12,596 bases of DNA from Larix sibirica (GCA_004151065.3 NWUY0300019117.1:544-13139); one strand, 5' to 3'. Positions 1-9,594 are shown, counted from the first letter of the stretch. Numbers and translations are program-made. Notes: generated from the sequence alone by a model not told the origin.

Positions 1-26
<26 letters not shown>
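1..26. repeat. (AT)13 microsatellite
   Basis: The window opens with 13 uninterrupted AT dinucleotides, followed by TATT. It may extend past the left edge of the window. It is a simple sequence repeat with no coding content. Confidence 0.95.
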
Positions 27-31
<5 letters not shown>

Positions 32-1042
32 GCTAAATCAGAATTATTAGAATTGAATTCTCCCATGAAATAGGAACGATGATTAATTTCCCCTCTCCAA
101 TTTTCCTTGCCACTATTCAAAACTCAACTACAATGGAAGTTGACCAACAACATGGTCACTTTCTCAAAATTCTCATTGGGAGAATGTCTTCCCTTCAAAT
201 ACCCTCTATTACAAATCCCTCTCAAAGACACAACTTATTCATTGGTTTGTTTCCTCCCCAAATTACAAGTACTTTTCTTTCCAAGGAAAGCCTCATAAGG
301 AAACCCAAGGGATGCTTCCCCACATTTGTGGATGGCATCCTTACTCAACCCATCGGCATAGACTAGGGCACCTCACCAAAAGTGATTTAAATAGGGCACT
401 TGTTGGTACATAACTAGCCAAATGCCCAACAACATTGGTGAGAACAAGTTGAGCTAATCCCTTGAGCCACCAAGACACAAGTACTTATAATTCCCAAAAT
501 TACAATAAATGTTATGTCAAATAACTATTATAACTACTCCAAATACACAAACCATTCCTATCCATCATCAATTTTTTGTTAAATATATTTTTGAAAAAAT
601 TCAAGATCGGATTATAATATTGATTTATTTGAAAAATTATATTCCCTAAATCTTTTTTATTAAAACATAAATTCCTTAATTTGATATTTAAAAAACTCAA
701 ATACCGTTCTCTTGGAAATTCTAAGAGACTAAATTATAATTATCAATTTTTTCTTAAATAATAAATGTTAACCTTCCATTAGAGCCATAATTAAGTGCTT
801 TGTTTCAATCACTTTATTAGCTTGAAAAAACATATCATGTCTCTTTAAGATAAAGAACAAACATAATAGTAGGTATTGTACACATTGGTGCATTTATAGG
901 TTACGTATAAACATTATTGTCGTTTTTAAATTTTATTATTATCAAAATTTAGGTTTTTTATTTGAAACGAAAACTAGTGTACCTTGTAACATGATGCATT
1001 TCGTTGTAACATACCTCCATTACCAATATTAAAGATAGGTTT
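27..1042. other. Unassigned A+T-rich DNA, no recognised gene
   Basis: The first 450 bases are less A+T-rich than the rest. They give a 95-codon plus-strand open frame (79-366) and a short minus-strand frame, but neither shows a domain, a repeat structure or a family resemblance that I recognise. From about 500 onward the sequence is dominated by A and T runs with stops in all frames. It may be old repeat remnants, but nothing visible assigns it to a family. Confidence 0.5.
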
Positions 1043-2279
1043 TGATGGTCTAATAATTCATTGATTGCAACAATATGTTAAACACATTTCAACAATATAA
1101 GACCATATCAAAAATAATCCCTTCATATTATGTGTGCAATGATAGTGTATGGAATTTTTTTCTTTTAAATGCAATGTGTAGAGGAGTTCTCTCTCTCTTC
1201 AACACAAATGAAGCTTTTCATTTTTTTCAATTAATTAAAAACTATCACCAACATTTAGAATACACAACATAACATACTATATACTAACATCCCTATCAAA
1301 TCACCATGAACATGATCGTTAATTTCACAAACTAAATTCATAATTGGTGTTCATCAAATCATCTCAACTCAGCAATCTCATATAACCTCCTATGTGGAGG
1401 GTTTAATCCATTTCAAGGGTGTCAATCCGAGGGATTAGGATTTAAGGTTTTTAAGCTCAATCTTTAACATCATAAGCATTGATGAAAAGAATCAATACAC
1501 ATCAAGATTCTTAAATTCATTATCTCACATGCTTCTTGCCTCATCATTCACATATGCATAGTTACACAAAATACCATAAAACCTTTAGAGGGTAAGCATG
1601 TCTACTTAAAGTAAGGGTGTGAAGTGCCTCTTCAACACCTTAACTACTAGCACTTACGACATAATTAGACGTATAAACAAAATGAAGTTAGTTAAGACAT
1701 AACACAATCCATATTACAATCTATGTACCCAATTCCTTAAACATGTTACAATTAGCTTATAGAAACAAGTAATTGGTTGAGGGATTTTCTCAAACATGAG
1801 GCTTATGGATTCAACCTTTACTAACGAAATAATACTTAATTAGCTTAAACAAGAATCGGATTGAATTCACATTAAACCTTTAGAAACACTAATTATCATC
1901 AACACACTAAAAATTTAGTCACCCTCGAGCAAAGGTTAACATCCATTGTCATTAATTAATACAAAGGAAAATATGTTATAGCCCTTATAAACAATTGATA
2001 TCTCTTGAACTGCGACTTGGGTTCTTGAGATGTTTTATGTGTGCTTCCAAATACATGTTTAGAGTATATGTACCAAAATTCATGCCTACCCACATCATAC
2101 ATTGTGAGAAAAACGTTAATCTTTAAAAAGTTGTGGGCACATTCCTGAATTTGACAATTTCTAAAGTTATTATGATAAAAAAAAAATTGAATATCTCCAC
2201 AATTATGATTTTTGGCTACTTGAGGTTTTTGGTGGGTGGTTTCAACTCAATGTAAAGCTTCTCGCCACCAAAAATCGCA
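1043..2279. repeat. Long tandem repeat unit, copy A
   Basis: This stretch matches 2401-3662 along nearly its whole length with small indels. By eye about 80 percent of positions agree. Shared blocks include the stretch beginning ATCACCATGAACATGATC, the stretch GGGTTTAATCCATTTCAA, and GTGAAGTGCCTCTTCAACAC. The offset between copies is 1358 at the left end and 1385 near the right end. Neither copy has a long open frame. The unit starts with TG and ends with CA, as a long terminal repeat would, but I could not find matching target-site duplications, a primer-binding site or a polypurine tract. I therefore call it a tandem repeat of unknown origin. Confidence 0.8.
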
Positions 2280-2400
2280 TCGACCCATATCACAAATTTT
2301 GAGATACAAACAAATCATTAGGGTTAGATTCACATGCATTCTCAAAATCAAATAAAAGTTCATTAAAGCATTTAAACAAACACTTGTCATAAACCTCATT
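2280..2400. other. Spacer between the two long repeat copies
   Basis: About 120 bases separate the end of similarity in copy A from the start of copy B. There is no plausible coding frame. In the position where an LTR element would carry its primer-binding site there is no recognisable tRNA 3'-end complement. The 13 bases before copy B (from about 2388) vaguely resemble those before copy A, so the true repeat boundary may lie a few bases to the left. Confidence 0.5.
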
Positions 2401-3662
2401 TGATGTTCTAATAATTCATTAATGGAAGGAGTATGTTAAACAAATTTCAACAATATAAGACCGCATAAAAAATAAACCCTTCATATTATGTATGCAATGA
2501 CAATGTTTGGAATTATTTCGTGTTTTCAATGCAATGCCTAGATAAGTAATCTCTCTATCTCTAGTAAACAAAAATCAAGTTTTCCATGTTTCACAATTAA
2601 TTAGAAACAATAAATCACATTTAGAATATATAGCATAACATACTATATACCGACATCACTATCAAATCACCATGAACATGATCATTAATTTCACAAACTA
2701 AATCTCTATCTATGTTCATCAAATTATCTCAACTTAACAATCTTATAAAATCTCCTCTATGAAGGGTTTAATCCATTTCAAATATGGCAATCCTAGGGAT
2801 CAGGGTTGAAAGTTTTTAAGCTCATATTTTAACATCATAAGTAGTCATTAGATAAAATAATCAATGCACCTCAAGGATCTTAAAAAACTAAAAAAGCAAT
2901 TCATTATCTCATGGACTTATTGCCTCATCATTCATATATGCATAGTTACATAAAATACCATAAAAACTCTATAGGGTAAGCATGCCTATGTGTTAAGGGT
3001 GTGAAGTGCCTCTTCAACACCTTAGTTACTAGCATTCATGTCATATTTAGATTCATAATCAAAATAAGAAAAAATAAGGTGCTTTAAGACATAATAAAGT
3101 CTATATTGCAATTTATGTACCCAATTCCTCAAACATGTTACAATCAACTTATGGAAATAAGCAATTGGTTGAAGCATTTTATCAAATACGTTGCATGTAC
3201 TATTTTTTATGGCTTCAACCTTTAATAGTGAAAGCATATTTAATTAGCTTAAAGAGAATCATATTGAATTTACATTCAGATCTAAGTAACACTAAGTATC
3301 ATCAACACACAAAGAATCTAAGCACTCTCAAGCAAATGCTAGCATCCATTACCATTAATTGCTACGAAGGAAAATCTGCTATAACCTTGATAAACAACTA
3401 ATACATCTTAAATTACGATATAGATTCTTAAGATATTTTATGAGTTTTTCCAAATATATGCCTAGAGTCTATATACCAAAAATCACACCCACCCACATCA
3501 TACATAGTGAGAAAATTTGAAATATTTAAAGAGTTGCATTCATAAATTTAACAATTTCTAAAACTATTTAGAGAAGAAAATGAATATCTCCATAATTTTG
3601 ACTGGAATTTTTTTTAATGAATGTTTCCATCTCAATGTAAAACTTCTCTCAGACAAAAATCA
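2401..3662. repeat. Long tandem repeat unit, copy B
   Basis: This is the second copy of the unit at 1043-2279, in the same orientation. Similarity begins at TGATGTTCTAATAATTCATT and fades after the CTCAATGTAAA block at about 3631 and the following AAAAATCA. Divergence from copy A is spread over the whole length with frequent indels, which indicates an old duplication. The short frames inside it (for example 3022-3237 minus and 3135-3401 plus) are not conserved as open frames in copy A, which argues against coding function. Confidence 0.8.
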
Positions 3663-4900
3663 AATTAACCTAAAAATCTATGCTCAAAACATGAAACATT
3701 GATGCAATCAATATACTAAAAATACAATGTTAAAATACATTTTTATATTTAAAAAAAAAAATCCAATTACTTAACACCTCCTTGCAATCCCTTATTTATT
3801 CCCTATGAAGTCAAGATAAGCCATGCCACCCCATCCCTACCTCGTTGATGAAAGCAAATTTTCATTTAAGTAAAATGTCACAATGATACGTTCTCTCAGC
3901 AACAACAAATTTATGGCAAAAACAAAAAACATGGAGGATTTTTCTAATCGAATGGCTGAAGGGAGGGAAGATTTGGATAGATGGGATTTTCATGAATTGG
4001 TTTGATATTTTGGGGTTTATACTCCCATTATGTAATATTCAAAAAAGCTACACATAATATATTATAACATGACCATTCAGTGGGATTTCTTCTAAGTAAA
4101 GAAAACATAACAATGCTTTCATATTTCTATGTTACAATCAACAATTACACTTGCTGCACGTACATTAAGTTAGGGAGATGAAGACAAAATTCCACTCAAA
4201 AAGTTGTACCAATATTGCTTTTTCTTAGTCAAAACACACCATGTTGTCTCTTTTCCTTAATAATGATATATGCTATGAATTTTGCTTTATGTAAGTTACT
4301 TGGAAAGCTATGCTAATGAGTAACAAATTAATAAAATACCTTGATCTTGTACTTGTGGTTCTTATAAAATAAAAAATAAACAATGGTATTGATTGCACTT
4401 TTGCCTTTTCCAATGGAGTCAATATTCAATTTCACCTTGGAAACATGATTTGCTTAGGAATTTAAATATTGACATTTTTTATTTTTAATATTTGAGTTGC
4501 TTTTGGCCGTGGATATTTTGTTGAATTTTTTATTCTCTCAATATTTTAGTTTGTTTTTTTGATAGTTGGAAATTTTGAGTGGTGTAGTGTTTTGGTTAAA
4601 TAAATTGTTTGATTTTTTAAAAATTGTTTTAGTTTTACATATATTCATATATATGGTATATTTATTTATTTTTAAATTAGAGGTTGAAGGAGATATTTTT
4701 CTAAGTCACACTTTGGTTTGATTTTTGTAGTAGAGTTCAAATTAAATAAGGTATATGTGGCGCTCACAACTGTTAGAAAATCAATATTTTAAATTTTAGT
4801 TCAAATATATTATCTAACTCTTTCATTCTTTAGTCACAACTACCTTCTTGTATGGGTATAAGGTTTGGGAACCGTATCTTTGAGAAACAAAATACAACAT
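3663..4900. other. Unassigned A+T-rich DNA
   Basis: I see no gene in this stretch. It contains poly(A) and poly(T) runs, including an 11-A tract near 3750, and several T-rich segments between 4480 and 4680. A 30-codon frame starting with ATG at 3913 and ending at 4005 is hydrophilic, but it is too short and isolated to support a call. Confidence 0.5.
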
Positions 4901-5849
4901 GATAGAAAGAGTGCTTGATACAATGCTATCCAAACATCTTTATGCCAATAGATTAATACCTAATGATATCATTTTTGTGGAATTTGGCAGACCTCCACTC
5001 ATTACTTCAATGATATTTCAAATGTTCACAATGATACACAAACTTAGAGGAATAGGCAACTCATAGAGTAGACTTCTTAAATATCCATATCTCACTCTCA
5101 AATGCTCTATGAAGTAGGTAGAAAGAGAATCCAATTCATGTTGGTATCTGAGAGCATCTTCATTGCTTTGTTCAATTGATCTTATATTAGTATACCACCC
5201 CCACATAACTTTTAGTGCATGCTTCTGATCTCTTCAAGGGTATTTGTATTAAGAATTGCAAAGCCTACTTTCGGTCCATGCCATTTGAGCCTATAGAGTG
5301 GATTTCTCTCAAACTTTAATGCTAGTCATACTTGTATCTTCAGTGTAGTGATGGGCTCATTCATCTCTAGGTCTCACCAGACTCTAGTTAACTTGTAGCC
5401 CAAGGGTCCCTCTTATCTAGCTTAGAGTTTGCTCCTACTAGCTTCACAATGAGACAAATCATCATATTATTTGGGAACATTGTATTTGCTAGATCTAGTC
5501 CTAAGGTAGAGGCTGAAATTGAGGACCATTTATTTATGGTGCATTCCCTACTACAAGATACGAGGGTAGTTTTTATGTATCTTCAAATATTCACTTTGTT
5601 CTTTCTAAACACCAAGTTGATTACATCTTAGTTCCATCCTTTTGACTTTAGTAAAAAGAGGCCCATGGTCAGCCTCCAAGCTCACATGATAGATATATGA
5701 GGCTCCATCACGCTTTTATTTTCATCCTTGAATATTAGAAGTGCTTCTCCAAAGCAATATGTCTCATCCAAAAAACCTCTTTCGTTTTTAGCTTATTCAT
5801 TGTTCTCCGTCTCATTGTGTTAACGCTTCTCAATTGTTTTCTTCTTATT
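4901..5849. other. Possible decayed coding sequence, unknown family
   Basis: The A+T bias drops here relative to the flanks. On the minus strand a 62-codon frame (5206-5018) contains a charged stretch of protein-like composition, SIEQSNEDALRYQHELDSLS. Upstream of it on the same strand, short blocks in other frames (about 5250-5380) also look protein-like, for example LKWHGPKVGFAILNT, separated by stops and frame changes. On the plus strand a 60-codon frame at 5449-5631 has no recognisable features. I do not recognise any domain. The pattern fits an old, frameshifted transposon or gene remnant, but chance frames cannot be excluded. Confidence 0.25.
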
Positions 5850-5852
5850 TTC

Positions 5853-6175
5853 CATTCTTATTTCTTTGAATATGCTTTTTCTTTCTCTTTGTCACCTTTA
5901 TATATTGTATTCCTTGAAACTCCTTTGACCAACTTTGATTTTTCATAAACATTAATTTTTAAAATAAATTAAATTACACTAATTTTTCATTCTTATTTCT
6001 TTGAATATGCTTTTGCTTTCTCTTTTTCACCTTTATATATTGTATTCCCTCAAACTCCTTGGACCAACTTTAATTTTTAATAGACATTAATTTCTAAAAT
6101 AAATTAAATTACACTAATTGGACCAACTTTGATTTTTCATGGACATCAATTTCTAAATTAAATTAAATTACACTA
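5853..6175. repeat. Nested tandem repeat, 135 bp and 59 bp units
   Basis: Two 135 bp units sit head to tail (5853-5987 and 5988-6122), agreeing at about 93 percent of positions by manual count. Each begins CATTCTTATTTCTTTGAATA. The right-hand part of the unit, beginning GACCAACTTT and ending AAATTACACTAA, occurs a third time on its own at 6120-6175, 59 bases after its copy in the second unit. The array is therefore a 135 bp duplication plus a partial 59 bp duplication of its end. No coding content is visible. Confidence 0.9.
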
Positions 6176-6682
6176 AAATAATAATTAAGTAATGATACGT
6201 TCCAAATTTTAAAAGGCCAAGTTTATTGATTAAGACACTGGGGGTTGTTTTAATTAATAACATTTTCATCATTAAGATCTTAAAAAATTGGTTTTCGGAG
6301 AGTATACTTTATTATGTCGTTGTAGGGACATGTAGCTTTCGAGCCTCTATTAGATTGTATTGTATCAAATTATTTATTTTTTAAGTTTTGAATATGGTTT
6401 GTTATGTAGTGTGACTAATGGAATGGCACCCTAGGGAGTTTTATCTAACACGTGTCTAAGAGAATGAGGTATGTGGATGTGATAGGGTGCTCATAATGGT
6501 TGTGTGTTGACATCATGGGTGATATGACGGTGGTGCCCCCTTGACCATGGAGAACACGTGTCTATGGAATTGATCAACCACAAGTTTTCACTTGATTTAT
6601 GAGTACCATGTTGGTGGACGTTTCATGTTTGTATTTGTAGATACATTGTATATATTTTGTTTCCTTTTCAGTGATAATCTTC
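6176..6682. other. Intergenic DNA with two G-box-like repeats
   Basis: There is no supported coding frame. The segment 6420-6600 is less A+T-rich than its surroundings. It carries the same 11-mer, AACACGTGTCT, at 6447-6457 and 6553-6563, each containing the palindrome CACGTG (the plant G-box core). No gene lies downstream in a position to use them, so any regulatory role is speculative. Confidence 0.4.
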
Positions 6683-7013
6683 ACTCTAATTGAAGTTAAG
6701 CTTGCTTTGGGGGATATGGGAGACTTTATTTTCATTGAGAAGTTTTTTTTTATGGTGTTCTTTCTTGCAGAGTCTTATTATCAGGATTATGTTTAAAATT
6801 ATGTTGTTAAAAGTTTGTTGTTAGTGGATAAGGTGGAGAAACTTGATGCTTAGTATCTGAAATAGTTGTATTTTGTATTATGCTCAATGGTTATATTTAT
6901 GTTTTGAAAGTTTAAGGATGTATTGGCCTCTCGCCATTTTGTATCTCTGATACAACTTTTTATTAAATAAAAGTTGTTTTTTTCGAATGAAAAAAAAAAA
7001 CTCTAATTGAAGT
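6683..7013 (+). mobile_element. 5'-truncated LINE tail with TSD and poly(A)
   Basis: The body at 6697-6999 ends in an A run (6990-7000) and is flanked by a direct repeat: ACTCTAATTGAAGT at 6683-6696 and again at 7000-7013. That layout (duplication, body, poly(A), duplication) is the signature of target-primed reverse transcription by an L1-type element. An AATAAA signal lies at 6966-6971, about 20 bases before the tail. A perfect 8 bp stem-loop lies just upstream of the tail. The 300-base body shows no protein domain, as expected if only the 3' untranslated region was inserted. It is close to intact, and the duplication is unmutated over 13-14 bases, so it is among the younger events here. 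The parent element cannot be identified from this piece. Confidence 0.85.
6953..6976 (+). other. 3'-terminal stem-loop of the LINE tail
   Basis: CAACTTTT (6953-6960) pairs perfectly with AAAAGTTG (6969-6976) across an 8-base loop, 14 bases upstream of the poly(A) run. A smaller GTATC/GATAC hairpin (6941-6953) sits directly before it. Hairpins near the 3' end of plant L1-clade RNAs are known and are proposed as recognition sites for the element's reverse transcriptase. The hairpin itself is seen directly; the function is inferred from the family. Confidence 0.6.
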
Positions 7014-7560
7014 GAATGGTATATGAATATTCTTTATCTTCAATGTAATGGAAATTAATGATATAGGATAAGAATTATTATTTATAGAGGTATTATGGTT
7101 TTTAGAAATATTTATAAAAATATTGTAATATTTTATAAGAAAAATGAAATTAAGAAATTGAATTGAAATTATAAAAAACTACAATAAAAAGATTAATAGC
7201 TTTATGTCAATATGCTAGGACAAAACAATGGGTTGGGAGTATGAACAATCGAATCAAATGAAGATCATGATCCTATTAAGATTAGTAGCCTTGGTCACCG
7301 AAACTTGCAACATTGTCATTGAGAAACTTGTTTGGGTTATAGACAACATGACTTAAAAGTCTCTAACATGAAATTATAAGAAGAAAAGGAAATGGAAAAG
7401 CCTAGAGGTGTGCTTCAAAAAACAATTGCCACTACAACTCCAACAATCTTAGCAAAAGCTATAATTTCTAGGAATGTTGAAGTTGCACTCCCAACTCATT
7501 CCAGGTAGGATTTGCATTGGCCCTAGCATTTTTTGTGGGAGAACTAGTGGTGCCTTTATT
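7014..7560. other. Unassigned A+T-rich DNA
   Basis: No gene is supported. At 7111-7138 there is an imperfect A+T-only inverted repeat (TTATAAAAATATT, a short loop, AATATTTTATAA), of a kind common by chance at this base composition. From about 7240 to 7560 the composition is more balanced. This part could be the decayed 3' continuation of the minus-strand frame at 7564-7716, but stops interrupt every frame. Confidence 0.4.
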
Positions 7561-7563
7561 TTA

Positions 7564-7716
7564 ACATTCATCACTATTTATGTTATTAGAATTGTAGTGT
7601 TGGCAAGTTTGTCCAACTTGGCCACTGTGTAATTCATTGGAGTTAGAGCTTACTATAGCTACTCTTCCATGGTAAAATGATGTATTAGAGAGTTGATAGT
7701 AGGGTGGATGACCATG
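7564..7716 (-). pseudogene. Possible gag remnant with degenerate zinc knuckle
   Basis: On the minus strand 51 codons are open between TAA (7719-7717) and TAA (7563-7561). The C-terminal 14 residues read CQHYNSNNINSDEC. Their spacing is exactly that of a CX2CX4HX4C zinc knuckle, with the second Cys replaced by Tyr and the His by Ile. The Tyr codon TAC is one G-to-A change from TGC. The preceding residues are rich in Ser, Asn, Gly and Gln, as is common before the knuckle in Ty1-copia-type Gag. Beyond the stop the same frame stays open for about 33 more codons. Two of four zinc ligands are missing and no other Gag feature is identifiable, so this is a weak call; a chance frame is the main alternative. 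Confidence 0.25.
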
Positions 7717-7719
7717 TTA

Positions 7720-8540
7720 CTAACCTATGGCTTAATGAATCTCTTTGGCAGAACTAGTGCACTATGATAATTATAAATGCATTATACCACCCTACCGATA
7801 ACATCAGTTAGGATCTCCTCAATTTTGTAATTGTAGTCATATTACCTCATCATATTTTGCATTTCCCATGTTAGGATTATATGTCCGGGATTGTAATGAT
7901 TTGTGTGTGGACCCCATATGTTTATTCATGTCAAACCAAGTTAGTTAATCACTTTCTCCTGATCCACACAAATTTCATTCCTAGATATTATTCATGGTTT
8001 CTTGTTGAGGCATCTTATACCAAATTTCCTTTCAATTGTCAAAATTTGATAAAACAATTGCACAAAATTCTTCGAAACAATGTTCCACCATACATAAAAC
8101 TTATATCATCATGGATCTTTCTTCATTCCTAAAATTATTATGGGATTCTTATCAAATTTATATCAAGAAAATAATATGCAAACTACAATATTAACTTACT
8201 CTCAATATAATTGTTCTATTGAAGAAAATATGTTATAATTGTTTAATTGTTTGAAGAAACTATATAAACATATCTCTAAATGAAAGTGCAAGAGAAACCC
8301 GAAATAGATGGACTAATTTTCAAATTATTTTCAATTAGAGTGAACATTGTTCTAATTGATTAAGATTTAAGAAACCATAACTTTTAATAGAAACAAGAGT
8401 CATGCATCGACATAGTCCTAGTATAGTTGTAACACTTAACAACATTCTTGATATTTTTCAAAATCTACCATCACAAACTTCATTACAAGCTCAATTTCAG
8501 GAATCTCATAAAAACCATGCCAAACATTGCAATTCCATTT
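7720..8540. other. Unassigned A+T-rich DNA
   Basis: I see no supported gene. The 83-codon plus-strand frame at 7881-8132 has a protein-like length for this base composition, but it has no recognisable motif and no plausible start context. The remainder is stop-rich in all frames. Confidence 0.4.
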
Positions 8541-8559
8541 GAATTCTATATTCTTATTG
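8541..8559. repeat. Target-site duplication, left copy
   Basis: GAATTCTATATTCTTATTG directly abuts the T8 tract, which is the poly(A) tail of the minus-strand insert. It matches 9570-9588 at 17 of 19 positions, and at 23 of 25 when the first six T residues are included. Confidence 0.85.
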
Positions 8560-8567
8560 TTTTTTTT

Positions 8568-8827
8568 GTAAACTAGCAAGATGTTATATTACCAAAAGAT
8601 AGAAAATGATTACACTGAGCTAATTTTGGGTAGCCTACCACTTGGGAAACCATACCACCCACAAAATAATAGTTTGTCACTAGGGCCATGTCTTAGTTTT
8701 ACAAGTATTATAACAAAATATATATGTGAGCTTGGCTAGCCTAGGATAACTATTAAATTATCCAAAATAACCATAACAAAACATAAAAAATGATTTATAG
8801 CTTGAGATGCATAATAATGAAACCTTC
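8568..8827 (-). other. 3' untranslated region of the minus-strand retroposed unit
   Basis: Between the stop codon of the open frame and the A8 tail lie about 260 bases with no coding potential. The final 30 bases before the tail (minus strand, reading toward 8568) include GGTAATATAACATCTTGC. There is no canonical AATAAA close to the tail. Confidence 0.55.
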
Positions 8828-9517
8828 CTAAGGAACTTGAGTATGTTGAGATGCATTTGGAGTAGAGAAGTTGATGCCGGCAGGAGCCTTTGTAGAATGG
8901 GCTTTCTTGGTGTGGTCATAGGGAGAAAACTCAAATCGTGTGGTGGCTCTGATGATTAAGTTAATCTTTAGGTCCAATTGGTGCATATGGTCTTTCAATT
9001 CATCTAGTTGCGGGAGGATCTCTTTCCTTTCTTCCTTGCTTTCCGTGAGGGATTTTCCCAACAACATTTTCATTTTCCAATGCATCTGCATAGTCTTGAG
9101 ATATCTGGTTTCCCTACTTCTAGTGTTACCCACGTCTGGGAAGAAGGGGTGCATATCCATAATGATATCCTCCTCATCAACCATTTCATGATCTTGCTTC
9201 ACCTAATTCTCCATCTAGGTAATCTCCTGTTAAACCAACTCTGAGATTGTATTCCTCTAAGTGGCCTCAACAACATCGACATCTAATCCTTCCTGCACTG
9301 GGTGCTAACTTCAACCAAAGCCAGGCTCTTCCCGACTTCCATCAAAACCATCGATTGACCATTCTGCTTCATCATTACCCCCCTTCTACGTCTATACTCC
9401 CTCATGCCTAGACTTTCGACGACATGAAACATGAGTAATGGCATTAGATGGCAAGGGAATACGGAGGATCATATGTCCTGGAGGGCACAGCACCACATGC
9501 CCCCTCCATGATGCCAT
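8828..9517 (-). pseudogene. Retroposed ORF for a charged, coiled-coil-like protein, N-terminal half degraded
   Basis: The well-supported part is an open frame of 124 codons ending at 8828. It is acidic at first (EMVDEED), then strongly charged with a helical, coiled-coil-like centre (KEERKEILPQLDELKDHM), then has a polar tail ending HTQVP. Exactly in frame, 315 bases upstream, an ATG (9517-9515) lies in a good plant start context: A at -3 and GGC reaching from the ATG. This would give a 229-codon protein after a 5' leader of about 50 bases. The stretch between (9516-9203) carries eight in-frame stops, six of them TAG, so the extension is uncertain: stop density there is no lower than chance. 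In its favour, composition stays protein-like and acidic (for example DEAEWSIDGFDGSREEPGFG). I recognise no family. The role is unknown; a LINE ORF1-like or host-derived protein are both possible. Confidence 0.45.
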
Positions 9518-9569
9518 CCTATGTCAATTGATAGGTTTGACGAGTGCCCCTCCCTAGCACCCAATCCAA

Positions 9570-9588
9570 GAATTCTCTAGTCTTATTG
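9570..9588. repeat. Target-site duplication, right copy
   Basis: GAATTCTCTAGTCTTATTG, followed by T6, is the partner of 8541-8559. It marks the 5' end of the minus-strand insert. It differs from the left copy by an A/C and a T/G substitution. Confidence 0.85.
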
Positions 9589-9594
9589 TTTTTT

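Larger units (their letters stand above)
8541..9594 (-). mobile_element. Minus-strand retroposed sequence, 1.0 kb, with TSD and poly(A)
   Basis: On the plus strand GAATTCTATATTCTTATTG (8541-8559) is followed by eight T residues (8560-8567). GAATTCTCTAGTCTTATTG (9570-9588) is followed by six T residues. The two 25-base segments, including the first six T residues, differ at only two positions. Read on the minus strand this is target-site duplication, body (9569-8568), A8 tail, duplication. It is a complete target-primed reverse transcription insertion, and the duplication starts with an A run, as expected for L1-type endonuclease sites. The body contains the open frame ending at 8828 and a 3' untranslated region of about 260 bases. 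No reverse transcriptase, endonuclease or RNase H is present, so it is either a 5'-truncated element, a non-autonomous element or a processed mRNA copy. Confidence 0.85.

Noticed and set aside
79-366. Plus-strand open frame of 95 codons
   Set aside because: There is no recognisable motif, no similarity to the rest of the window and no supporting context; a minus-strand reading of the same segment is equally arbitrary.
1043-3662. A complete LTR retrotransposon with two LTRs (both repeat copies are TG...CA)
   Set aside because: The bases outside the pair do not form a target-site duplication, the 120-base interior has no primer-binding site or polypurine tract, and there is no coding region.
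3913-4005. Small ORF of 30 codons beginning MAKTKNMEDF
   Set aside because: It is too short and isolated, with no repeat, homologous copy or regulatory context to support translation.
7111-7138. A+T-only inverted repeat as a possible terminator or MITE end
   Set aside because: Such palindromes arise readily by chance at this base composition, and no partner end or target-site duplication is visible.
8940-9244. Plus-strand frames of 83 and 78 codons
   Set aside because: They lie antisense to the better supported minus-strand frame inside the retroposed unit, and their Phe/Ser/Ile-rich composition is typical of an antisense shadow.
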